From Candidatus Xianfuyuplasma coldseepsis (GTDB lineage: Bacteria; Bacillota_I; Bacilli_A; Izemoplasmatales; Izemoplasmataceae): DNA of 64,000 nucleotides. The position numbers and the translations under genes are program-made. The stretch spans positions 1,392,698 to 1,456,697 of the forward strand of contig NZ_CP048914.1 in NCBI RefSeq assembly GCF_014023125.1. Direction: 5' to 3'. This document shows, piece after piece, positions 11,803 through 18,410 of the stretch (within the stretch, counting starts at the first letter, position 1; each line of letters opens with the position of its first letter). The notes beneath the pieces were generated by a model that saw only the letters and a program-made list of their open reading frames with translations, was not told the DNA's origin and did no database searches.

Positions 11803-12381
11803 CTACTCCTGATTCGCTTGCCATACAGCAAGGTACTCGCGATAATTTTCATTTAATACTATTTCAAATAAGTCACTGGTTCTCGTAGCTCCTGTAATCG
11901 AATCGACTTGAGAATTTGTTAGAGGCTGTGTTGTTTTCACAATGCTGATTTCCATTTCTTTTTCAACAAACATATCCAAGTATTCTCGCGATCCGACGAC
12001 ACCTCCAAGCCCCGGTGTTTCTTCTTGTGCTAAAACACTAATATGGGCTATGGTTTCAAAGTCGCTTTCAAGCGTTAGGATTCCTGTGATTGGACCCCAT
12101 AAACCACTACCTTCGAAGTAAAAACTAATACGACCGGTATCGGTGTCGGTATAAAATGTATACTCGTTAATTTCTTCAATCGTAACATGTTCGGTGAAGG
12201 TTTCATTGATACTGGATGGGGAGTAAGAGATTTCAAATCCATCTAAGATGGCAGCTTCTTTTAAGGCCTCTTCGTTTTCAATGATGCGCTCTTCGGTTAT
12301 TAGGTCCATACCGAGTAATATGACCGATGTGAACACACCGAGTATCAAGATGAAGAGAATCGTTTTTACTTGTTCACTCAT
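11803..12381 (-). CDS. rnfG: RnfG/NqrC-type flavoprotein subunit with covalent FMN site
   Basis: 192 aa. One N-terminal membrane helix (about residues 7-25), then an extracytoplasmic FMN-binding domain with GLWGPITGILTLE and ETPGLGGVV. The sequence DSITGATRTS fits the ApbE flavinylation consensus Dxx(S/T)GAT, so FMN is probably ester-linked to that Thr. Its length matches RnfG rather than the longer NqrC (about 255 aa). The ATG overlaps the stop of rnfD by four bases, so translation is coupled. No apbE gene is in the window, but one must exist if the site is used. Confidence 0.93.
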   Translation of the reverse strand: MSEQVKTILFILILGVFTSVILLGMDLITEERIIENEEALKEAAILDGFEISYSPSSINETFTEHVTIEEINEYTFYTDTDTGRISFYFEGSGLWGPITGILTLESDFETIAHISVLAQEETPGLGGVVGSREYLDMFVEKEMEISIVKTTQPLTNSQVDSITGATRTSDLFEIVLNENYREYLAVWQANQE

Positions 12382-13274
12382 ACGGATTTCTCCTTTGTGA
12401 AGAGACTATCCAACATCGGTGAAATCGCACTCATGATGATGACGGCAAAGATGACACCTTCAGGAAACGCCGCAAACATCCGGATGATGATGGTGATGAT
12501 TGCTAAACCAAGCCCGTATAATAGTTTCGCCCATGTGTTTTTTGGAGCGACAGTCTCATCGGTGATAAGAAAGACTGAGGCGAATAGTACGGTTCCAGTA
12601 ATGAGTGAATAGAAGGGATCAAATGGACCAGCAAAGACATTCATAATCACTTGTACAACTACTATGGAAATTAAAAAACTGAGGGTAATCTTATAGTCGA
12701 TGGTTCGTAATAACATTAACAAAACACCGAGAACCATAATCGCTAAGCGAACGGTTTCCCCGATTGCACCCGCACTAAAACCAAGTAGAAGTTCATTCAC
12801 GGACAGGGGAAATGGGTTGAAGGGTAAACTGCTTACTGCAGTATAGGTTTGAATTTGTCCCGTTGAGGGATGAAGCCACATCGTGTTAAGTTCTGCGGGA
12901 AAGGTGATGATCAAAAACAAAACACCTACCGCAGCGGGAGGGAAGATATAGGCACCTTCGCCACCAAATAAACTCTTTCCAAAGAATGTACCAAAAACAC
13001 TCCCAACAACAGCCATCCATAGAGGAATGGTTGGAGGTAATAGTAAAACATAAATGAGTGGAGTGATGATGATGCTTAACGTGAGGGGTAATTTGCGTGT
13101 TTTAAAGAATCCAAATTCAACGAGAATGGATGATACAATCGATACCAAGGCAATCAGCCATACCGTACCACCAAAGATGATACTTGCGTATCCTAAGACG
13201 ATTAGTAAAGCCAATAACATAAATACTTGTTGCCGAAGACGAGGTTGCCTTCGAAGTTCCGAAATCAAGTTCAT
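12378..13274 (-). CDS. rnfD: RnfD/NqrB-type membrane subunit lacking the usual FMN-attachment motif
   Basis: 298-aa polytopic protein. Start ATG 13274 follows AGGAGGT; an upstream in-frame ATG at 13292 has no ribosome site. Family signatures are present: FGGEGAYIFPPAAVG, FSAGAIGETVRLA, LITDETVAP and AAFPEGVIFAVIIM. The canonical SGATPL motif, whose Thr carries covalent FMN in NqrB and RnfD, should lie before the GAIGET stretch; there the sequence reads AVSSLPFNPFP, with Leu at the Thr position in my alignment. It is the first gene of the operon, with a promoter upstream. Upstream of it I see no rnfC, rnfB or nqrA. Confidence 0.88.
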   Translation of the reverse strand: MNLISELRRQPRLRQQVFMLLALLIVLGYASIIFGGTVWLIALVSIVSSILVEFGFFKTRKLPLTLSIIITPLIYVLLLPPTIPLWMAVVGSVFGTFFGKSLFGGEGAYIFPPAAVGVLFLIITFPAELNTMWLHPSTGQIQTYTAVSSLPFNPFPLSVNELLLGFSAGAIGETVRLAIMVLGVLLMLLRTIDYKITLSFLISIVVVQVIMNVFAGPFDPFYSLITGTVLFASVFLITDETVAPKNTWAKLLYGLGLAIITIIIRMFAAFPEGVIFAVIIMSAISPMLDSLFTKEKSV

Positions 13275-13309
13275 TGGGGACCTCCTGATCATTATAGTTA
13301 TTCATAAAT

Positions 13310-13338
13310 ATTATAAACTGAAAAGCAAAAAATGTTAA
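13310..13338 (-). promoter_or_regulatory. Promoter of the rnfD-G-E-A-nqrF operon
   Basis: On the minus strand: TTAACA (13338-13333), 17-base spacer, TATAAT (13315-13310), about 36 bases before the rnfD ATG. It lies downstream of the ridA terminator, so the operon has its own promoter. Confidence 0.78.
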
Positions 13339-13361
13339 GTAAAGTGGTTACCTTTCTAAAT

Positions 13362-13386
13362 AAAAAACAGTACTACAAATAGTACT
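13362..13386 (-). terminator. Terminator after ridA
   Basis: On the minus strand, AGTACTA/TAGTACT with a four-base loop, followed by a T run. The stem overlaps the ridA stop codon. Confidence 0.85.
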
Positions 13387-13762
13387 ATTCTTTCACGGCA
13401 ATCGCATCGATTTCCACCAAAACGTCCAGTGGTAATCGGGCTACTTCCACAGCAAAACGAGCAGGTTTATGATCGCCAAATATTTCTGCGTAAATGGCAT
13501 TCATATCACCGAACATGCTGAGGTCTTTTAAAAACACACCGCACTTAACAATGTTCTCTTTTTGGAATCCTGCTTCCTTCACAATTGCCAGGACATTCAT
13601 CAAGCTTTGTCTTGTTTGTGATTGAATATCATCTCCTGCTGGTGTCATGGTTTCAGGAACATACGGTATTTGACCTGACACATATAATGTATCATTTGCG
13701 ACAATTCCTTGACTATAGGGACCAACTGCTTTGGGGGCATGTTTTGTTTCAATGATTTTCAT
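13385..13762 (-). CDS. ridA: RidA family enamine/imine deaminase
   Basis: 125 aa, the usual length. RidA (YjgF/YER057c/UK114) hydrolyses reactive 2-aminoacrylate-type enamines and imines released by PLP enzymes such as threonine or serine dehydratase. Signatures seen: GPYSQGIVANDTLYVSGQIP near the N terminus, and PARFAVEVARLPLDVLVEIDAIA near the C terminus, which includes the catalytic Arg. It is single-gene, with a TATACT -10 on the minus strand at 13791-13786 and a terminator overlapping the stop. It fits an amino-acid-degrading organism. Confidence 0.95.
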   Translation of the reverse strand: MKIIETKHAPKAVGPYSQGIVANDTLYVSGQIPYVPETMTPAGDDIQSQTRQSLMNVLAIVKEAGFQKENIVKCGVFLKDLSMFGDMNAIYAEIFGDHKPARFAVEVARLPLDVLVEIDAIAVKE

Positions 13763-13823
13763 TTGTTCACTCTCCTTACTATTCTAGTATACCGTGTATT
13801 CGTAGTTTTGAATAGAAATTAAT

Positions 13824-13852
13824 TTGAAAAAGGATATGGCCTGGCGTATAAT
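13824..13852 (+). promoter_or_regulatory. Promoter of the superoxide reductase gene
   Basis: TTGAAA (13824-13829), 17-base spacer, TATAAT (13847-13852), 29 bases before the ATG. Confidence 0.75.
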
Positions 13853-13881
13853 AAAAGTAGATAAAAGAGGAGGAATGATGA

Positions 13882-14166
13882 ATGGAAGTATTAACTGGAA
13901 ACGTCAATGAAGAGCGTCATGTACCATGGGTACAAGAACTAGAAACAGGATATCGGGTAACGGTTGGTAAGCCATCACTACATCCAATGGATGATATTCA
14001 TTACATTGAATATGTCGAACTCTATGTCGATGGTGAAATGGTTGGAAAACATGAGTTTCAACCAGGAGATAAACCAGAAGCAGAATTTGAAGTTGACAAA
14101 GGAAAACAAGTGTTTGCCCGTGAATTCTGTAATCTACATGGTTTATGGCAAGGAGAGTTGGAATAA
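13882..14166 (+). CDS. Superoxide reductase (neelaredoxin type)
   Basis: 94-aa single-domain superoxide reductase, which reduces superoxide to hydrogen peroxide without making oxygen and is typical of anaerobes. The mononuclear iron site is complete: His13 (ERHVP), His34 (HPM), His40 (HYIEY), Cys83 and His86 (CNLHGLW). It lacks the N-terminal desulforedoxin (FeCys4) domain, so it is the one-iron class. The usual active-site Lys in the EKHVP loop is Arg here (E-R-H-V-P), a possibly functional change. Start ATG 13882 follows AGAGGAGG. Single gene with promoter and terminator. Electron donor, usually rubredoxin, is not in the window. Confidence 0.95.
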   Translation: MEVLTGNVNEERHVPWVQELETGYRVTVGKPSLHPMDDIHYIEYVELYVDGEMVGKHEFQPGDKPEAEFEVDKGKQVFAREFCNLHGLWQGELE

Positions 14167-14170
14167 GAAG

Positions 14171-14195
14171 AGAACTGAGTCTCAGTTCTTTTTTA
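14171..14195 (+). terminator. Terminator after superoxide reductase
   Basis: Stem AGAACTG/CAGTTCT followed by T6. Confidence 0.85.
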
Positions 14196-14247
14196 TTGAC
14201 CACAAAACAATCAAAATTGTAATTACAATAATTATACAAAACACTGA

Positions 14248-14276
14248 TTGACATCCCCATTCTAGTGTGGTAGTAT
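14248..14276 (+). promoter_or_regulatory. Promoter of the uracil permease unit
   Basis: TTGACA (14248-14253), 17-base spacer, TAGTAT (14271-14276). Transcript would start near 14283, just before the PyrR-binding leader. Confidence 0.75.
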
Positions 14277-14287
14277 GCTTATAGAAT

Positions 14288-14320
14288 ACCTTTAAGGTAG
14301 TCCAGAGAGACTAGTAAGGA
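14288..14320 (+). promoter_or_regulatory. PyrR-binding RNA leader element
   Basis: The core AGTCCAGAGAGACT (14299-14312) matches the PyrR-binding loop consensus ARUCCNGNGAGGYU with one base different, and is flanked by CCTTTAAGG upstream and AAGG downstream that close the hairpin. In Bacillus-type pyr control, PyrR with UMP or UTP stabilises this anti-antiterminator, letting the downstream terminator form. A second small hairpin AGGAC/GTCCT lies at 14332-14346. Confidence 0.88.
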
Positions 14321-14366
14321 ATTCATAAAATAGGACGGGTATGTCCTCTATATTATGAAGAACACT

Positions 14367-14395
14367 TTCTATGTCTTTCGACTTAGAATTTTTTT
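14367..14395 (+). terminator. PyrR-controlled attenuator terminator
   Basis: Stem TTCTATGTC/GACTTAGAA (one mismatch), loop TTTC, then seven T, ending 29 bases before the permease start. High UMP should cause termination here. The ATG at 14371 lies inside the stem and is not a start. Confidence 0.85.
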
Positions 14396-14424
14396 ATACC
14401 AAAAAAACGAAAAGGAGAAAGAAA

Positions 14425-15819
14425 GTGGAAAAAACAAACAATTTAATCGTAGGGATTCAAGAACGTCCTAGTAGTATAGGACAATGGGTAGTACTTAGTT
14501 TACAACATGTATTTGCAATGTTTGGTGCAACTGTATTAGTACCATTATTAACCGGTTTAGATGTTGGGGTTGCGTTAGTAGCAAGTGGACTTGGTACACT
14601 GATTTACATCGTATCAACAAAAGGAAAAGCACCGGTTTATTTAGGAAGTAGTTTTGCATATATTGCTGCGATTATCGCCAGTGTTTTAAATAGTGCTAAT
14701 GCACTGAACGTTACAGTTAATGGTGAAGTGCATACGTTCTCAACGATATGGGGAGATGCTGATGCAGGAGTGTATGGTGTTATGGATGCTGTAAATGATG
14801 GCTTGTTTACATTTAAAGATGTCTACAGTAGCGCATTTATAGGCTTGATTATCGTAGGGTTAATCTACGTTGTTGTAGCGTTAATCATCAAATTCGTTGG
14901 TAGCGAATGGCTTAAAAAGCTGTTACCTCCAGTTGTTATCGGACCAATGATTATTATAATCGGGTTAGGATTGGCACCTGTTGCAATAAGTAGTGCTGGA
15001 TTAGGAGGAGGAGCAGGATGGCAAATACCCCTTGTTGCCTTTGTAACTTTTGCCACTGTTGTCGCAATTAGCCTCTTAGGAAAAGGATTTGTAAAAATTG
15101 TTCCATTCATTATTGCAGTATTAGTAGGTTACCTTTTTGCAGCCGCACTAGGTCTTGTTGATTTTGATACCTTTGCCAATTATCGATTCTTCCAAGCACC
15201 AAACTTTTCAATCGTAGGTACTTATGCAGTAAATTGGTCTTCGGTATTAATGTTTGCACCAATTGCCTTTGTAACAATTGCGGAACACATTGGTGATCAT
15301 ACAGTTTTAGGAGAAATTTGTGAAAAAGACTTTATCACGGATCCAGGATTAGATAAAACCTTAATGGGGGATGGTATTGCAACTGCAATCAGTGGAGCAC
15401 TTGGTGGTCCAGCCAATACGACATATGGTGAAAATACTGGAGTTGTTGCGATGACAAAAGTTGGAAGCGTATATGTAACTGGTCTTGCTGCATTGTTTGC
15501 GATCTCACTAGGATTCTTTGGTTATATTCAGGCTTTCATAAACAGTATTCCATGGGCCGTAATTGGTGGAATGACAATCGTATTATATGGATTGATTGCT
15601 GGAAATGGAGTAAAAGTTCTTGTTAAATCTCAGGTCAATCTAGGAAACATGAAAAACTTAATTATTGTTGCGACAATGTTGGTTATTGGACTAGGTGGAG
15701 CAAGCCTTCCACTAAATGATGCAGTAAGTTTAACTGGTATGAGTTTAGCAGCTCTTGTTGGTATCGGATTGAATGCATTACTTAACTTCTTTGAATCAAA
15801 AGGATTACTTAATCAATAG
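14425..15819 (+). CDS. Uracil permease (NCS2 family)
   Basis: 464-aa NCS2 nucleobase transporter with about 14 membrane segments. The start is GTG 14425, preceded by AAAGGAGAAAG at 14411-14421. Family signatures: QHVFAMFGATVLVPLLTG near the N terminus, the two substrate-site Glu in FVTIAEHIGDH and TTYGENTG, and the GGPANTTYGENTGV signature. The PyrR leader marks it as a pyrimidine transporter, so uracil is the best substrate. Single gene with terminator. Equivalent names are pyrP and uraA. Confidence 0.94.
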   Translation: MEKTNNLIVGIQERPSSIGQWVVLSLQHVFAMFGATVLVPLLTGLDVGVALVASGLGTLIYIVSTKGKAPVYLGSSFAYIAAIIASVLNSANALNVTVNGEVHTFSTIWGDADAGVYGVMDAVNDGLFTFKDVYSSAFIGLIIVGLIYVVVALIIKFVGSEWLKKLLPPVVIGPMIIIIGLGLAPVAISSAGLGGGAGWQIPLVAFVTFATVVAISLLGKGFVKIVPFIIAVLVGYLFAAALGLVDFDTFANYRFFQAPNFSIVGTYAVNWSSVLMFAPIAFVTIAEHIGDHTVLGEICEKDFITDPGLDKTLMGDGIATAISGALGGPANTTYGENTGVVAMTKVGSVYVTGLAALFAISLGFFGYIQAFINSIPWAVIGGMTIVLYGLIAGNGVKVLVKSQVNLGNMKNLIIVATMLVIGLGGASLPLNDAVSLTGMSLAALVGIGLNALLNFFESKGLLNQ

Positions 15820-15822
15820 TTT

Positions 15823-15848
15823 AAAAAGCCACTGCGGTGGCTTTTTTT
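15823..15848 (+). terminator. Terminator after uracil permease
   Basis: Stem GCCAC/GTGGC flanked by A4 and T7, loop TGCG. Confidence 0.88.
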
Positions 15849-15924
15849 ATTCGTATATCAGTTGAAAACAATATTAATACAAGAGTATACTAAAGTTAGA
15901 AGAATATATAAAGGAGATAGAGAA

Positions 15925-16326
15925 ATGTTTGGATTATTTAAACGTCGTAAGAAAAAGCATGTCAAACAACCAGAAGAACCTGTAAAAAAAGAGCGTAAAG
16001 TAGAAGATGTACCACGCCCATTTGAAGAAGCCGTTGATGCTGCTGAAGAAGAAGTAAATAGACTAGAAAAAGGAATAGCCGAAGCCCTTTCAGAAGAGGT
16101 CGAACCAACGACAGAAGAACCCAAAAAAGAACGTAAAATGTCATATCACATTACAAAGCATCCAAAGGGTGGATGGCAGTTGAAAAAGGGGAAAGCCGAT
16201 CGTGCATTAAAACGCTTTGATACTCAAAAAGAAGCGATTGATTATGCGGAACAACTGGAAAAAGAACGAGGCATTAGCTTTGTAATTCACAAGGCGGACG
16301 GGTCCGTACGTAGGAAAAAATACTAA
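15925..16326 (+). CDS. DUF2188 domain protein
   Basis: 133 aa. Start ATG 15925 follows AAAGGAGATAG. The first 15 residues are very basic (FGLFKRRKKKH), followed by an acidic, Glu-rich linker of about 55 residues. The C-terminal 60 residues (SYHITKHPKGGWQLKKGKA to IHKADGSVRRKKY) match the small DUF2188 fold, found in bacteria and phage with unknown function. No membrane segment. Single gene with terminator. Confidence 0.8.
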   Translation: MFGLFKRRKKKHVKQPEEPVKKERKVEDVPRPFEEAVDAAEEEVNRLEKGIAEALSEEVEPTTEEPKKERKMSYHITKHPKGGWQLKKGKADRALKRFDTQKEAIDYAEQLEKERGISFVIHKADGSVRRKKY

Positions 16327-16330
16327 AACA

Positions 16331-16355
16331 AAAACCTAGATACTAGGTTTTTTGT
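16331..16355 (+). terminator. Terminator after the DUF2188 gene
   Basis: Stem AAAACCTAG/CTAGGTTTT with a three-base loop and T run; immediately followed by a TATAAT for the next gene. Confidence 0.8.
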
Positions 16356-16376
16356 TATAATAGGTGTGGTGATACT

Positions 16377-16883
16377 ATGAAAATTTCCTATAGACAAGGA
16401 TACCTAAAACAACCAACTTATGATGATTTAATGTATACAAAACGATTATGGGAAGATGAGGAGACCATGGCATTTAATAAAAAGTGGGGTGGAACCATCG
16501 TATTTCCGAAAGAGGAGTGGATGTCTTTTTATGAGCGATACTGTATAGATGATCCCCATTATGTCTATTATCACATTTACAATAATAATCATGAGTTTAT
16601 CGGTGAAGTATCCTCCCGCTCAAGTGACTTGATTACGCATCACTTAAATATCAAAGTACTTGCTAGTATGCGTGGTCATCAACACGGATATCATGCATTA
16701 AATGCCTATCTAGAATATTTGTTTAACACGCCGCATGCAACAATCGTAGTCGATGATGTTGCTAGTGATAATCAGGGGGCAATTCACCTGCTTAAAAAAT
16801 GCGGATTTATCATCGAAAAAGAGAATTCAGAGATTGTCTATATGCGACTTGATAAACATCAGTTTGACGGCCACAATAAATGA
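16377..16883 (+). CDS. GNAT family N-acetyltransferase
   Basis: 168 aa. GNAT-type fold: a substrate-binding N-terminal half, a central strand with HHLNIKVLASMRGHQHGYHAL, where RGHQHG sits at the acetyl-CoA pyrophosphate loop (motif A, QxxGxG/A-like but degenerate), and a C-terminal VASDNQGAIHLLKKCGFIIEKE motif typical of RimJ/RimL-like enzymes. Substrate unknown. The ATG at 16377 lies close behind the -10, so the 5' leader is short. Followed by the tRNA cluster after 118 bases with no clear terminator. Confidence 0.82.
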   Translation: MKISYRQGYLKQPTYDDLMYTKRLWEDEETMAFNKKWGGTIVFPKEEWMSFYERYCIDDPHYVYYHIYNNNHEFIGEVSSRSSDLITHHLNIKVLASMRGHQHGYHALNAYLEYLFNTPHATIVVDDVASDNQGAIHLLKKCGFIIEKENSEIVYMRLDKHQFDGHNK

Positions 16884-17001
16884 AATTATTGATTTATATC
16901 ACTTGCATCTAAGAAACGAATTTGGTATTATGGAAAACGACAAAAAAAGTATTGATTTGCACTACTATGTATGATATAATTTTTTTGCTGCTCGAATTCG
17001 T

Positions 17002-17077
17002 GGTCCAGTAGTGTAGTGGTTAACATGTCGGTCTGTCACACCGAAGATCGCGGGTTCAAGTCCCGTCTGGACCGCCA
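17002..17077 (+). tRNA. tRNA-Asp (GTC)
   Basis: Acceptor GGTCCAG/CTGGACC, discriminator G, encoded CCA; anticodon loop CTGTCAC reads GTC. Confidence 0.96.
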
Positions 17078-17083
17078 TCAAAT

Positions 17084-17160
17084 GCGCCCATAGCTCAATT
17101 GGATAGAGTGCTTGACTACGGATCAAGAGGTTAGGGGTTCGACTCCTCTTGGGCGCGCCA
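17084..17160 (+). tRNA. tRNA-Arg (ACG)
   Basis: Acceptor GCGCCCA/TGGGCGC, encoded CCA. The anticodon ACG implies A34-to-inosine editing by TadA for CGN codons. Confidence 0.96.
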
Positions 17161-17165
17161 CTTTT

Positions 17166-17242
17166 CGGGATGTAGCTTAGCTTGGTAGAGCGCTTGGTTT
17201 GGGACCAAGAGGTCGAAGGTTCAAATCCTTTCATCCCGACCA
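17166..17242 (+). tRNA. tRNA-Pro (TGG)
   Basis: Acceptor CGGGATG/CATCCCG, discriminator A, encoded CCA; anticodon loop TTTGGGA reads TGG. Last gene of the Asp-Arg-Pro cluster. Confidence 0.96.
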
Positions 17243-17252
17243 TGAAAAGTAC

Positions 17253-17279
17253 AAAATGATGAGAAATCATCATTTTTTT
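17253..17279 (+). terminator. Terminator of the Asp-Arg-Pro tRNA cluster
   Basis: Stem AATGATGA/TCATCATT with a GAAA loop and T7. Confidence 0.88.
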
Positions 17280-17309
17280 ATTACTTATTTTTTGTTATAA
17301 TATAGAACA

Positions 17310-17386
17310 CGGGATGTAGTTCAGCTTGGTAGAACGCTTGCTTCGGGAGTAAGAGGTCGCAGGTTCAAATCCTGTCATCCCGACCA
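17310..17386 (+). tRNA. tRNA-Pro (CGG)
   Basis: Acceptor CGGGATG/CATCCCG, encoded CCA; anticodon loop TTCGGGA reads CGG. It resembles tRNA-Pro(TGG) just upstream, so a local duplication is likely. It has its own TATAAT at 17296-17301. Confidence 0.95.
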
Positions 17387-17395
17387 AAACAATAA

Positions 17396-17420
17396 AACGA
17401 CGAATGCATTCGTCGTTATT
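17396..17420 (+). terminator. Terminator after tRNA-Pro (CGG)
   Basis: Stem AACGACGAA/TTCGTCGTT with loop TGCA, followed by ATTTT. Confidence 0.8.
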
Positions 17421-17452
17421 TTCATATATAATGAAAGAGAGGAGTTGATGTT

Positions 17453-18385
17453 ATGGATCGAATCAAATGGTTACTTGAAGGGGATGTAAGTATCCAATAT
17501 CAAGTTCATCGTGATCTGTTAGACGATGACAACGAAAGCCTGAGAAATCGCATAACGTATGAAGGTTGGGGAAAACAACTACTTGATTTACAACAAGATA
17601 ACGGGCACTGGGGTGGAGGATATTATCACTATAAATGGATAAGCACCCATTATACATTGATGGAATTGCGACGACTTAATATCAAACCAAATCCATCCAT
17701 ATTGCGAATATGTAATATCATTGCAGATGATTATAAAACCAATGACGGAGGAATTACACCCAATCCCCAACATTGGGAATTTAGTGATGTCTGCATCAAT
17801 GGGATGAGTTTATACTTTATGTGTTATTTTGGGATTGCCGAGGAGAAACTAAAGTCCGTCATTGATTTTATCATTTCCCAACAATTGCCAGACGGCGGGT
17901 TTAACTGTAACTATAATTATGAGAAATACGGGGCACGACATAGTTCTCTGCATTCAACGGTATCCATGGTAGAAGGATTTAATTCGTTTCTTCAAAATGG
18001 GTATAACTACAAGAAAGATGACGTTATCCGGATGCGAGAAGAAGCCATCGAGTTTATGTTGATGCATCGTTTGTTTAAATCCGATCATACAGGTGAAGTT
18101 ATCAAAAAGCAATTTACGATGCTATCGTATCCACCACGATGGAAGTATGACATCCTACGAGCTCTTGATGCGATGCGTGAAGCAGGTATCACCTACGATG
18201 AACGAATGGCCGATGCGTTTGTAATATTAGAGAAGAAGCAGCGAAAGGATGGAACGTGGCCACTGCAGAATAAACATTCTGGTAAAGTTCATTTCGATAT
18301 GGAAAAGCCAGGGTCGTCGAGTCGCTGGAATACGTTACGAGTCCTTCGGGTATACAAACATTTTCTTCCCCATAAAACCATATAA
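17453..18385 (+). CDS. Prenyltransferase/squalene-cyclase-like alpha-toroid protein
   Basis: 310 aa, no signal peptide or membrane segment. It has repeated motifs of the terpenoid-cyclase/prenyltransferase alpha-alpha toroid: LLDLQQDNGHWGGG (about residues 43-56), FIISQQLPDGGFNCNYN (about 140-156) and ILEKKQRKDGTWPLQ (about 260-275). The DxDD acid motif of squalene-hopene cyclases is not seen, and the protein is half their length, so it is not a full cyclase. It may be a soluble toroid-fold protein with an unknown ligand. ATG 17453 follows AGAGGAGTTGATG. Single gene between terminators. Confidence 0.7.
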   Translation: MDRIKWLLEGDVSIQYQVHRDLLDDDNESLRNRITYEGWGKQLLDLQQDNGHWGGGYYHYKWISTHYTLMELRRLNIKPNPSILRICNIIADDYKTNDGGITPNPQHWEFSDVCINGMSLYFMCYFGIAEEKLKSVIDFIISQQLPDGGFNCNYNYEKYGARHSSLHSTVSMVEGFNSFLQNGYNYKKDDVIRMREEAIEFMLMHRLFKSDHTGEVIKKQFTMLSYPPRWKYDILRALDAMREAGITYDERMADAFVILEKKQRKDGTWPLQNKHSGKVHFDMEKPGSSSRWNTLRVLRVYKHFLPHKTI

Positions 18386-18410
18386 AAACGACGATTACTC
18401 GTCGTTTTTT
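18384..18410. terminator. Bidirectional terminator
   Basis: Stem ACGACGA/TCGTCGT with a TTAC loop and A/T runs on both sides, between the toroid gene and the convergent GH31 gene. Confidence 0.85.

Noticed and set aside
17166-17386. The two near-identical tRNA-Pro genes as ends of a mobile element
   Set aside because: They are about 65 bases apart with only a terminator and promoter between them; simple duplication with anticodon change explains them.
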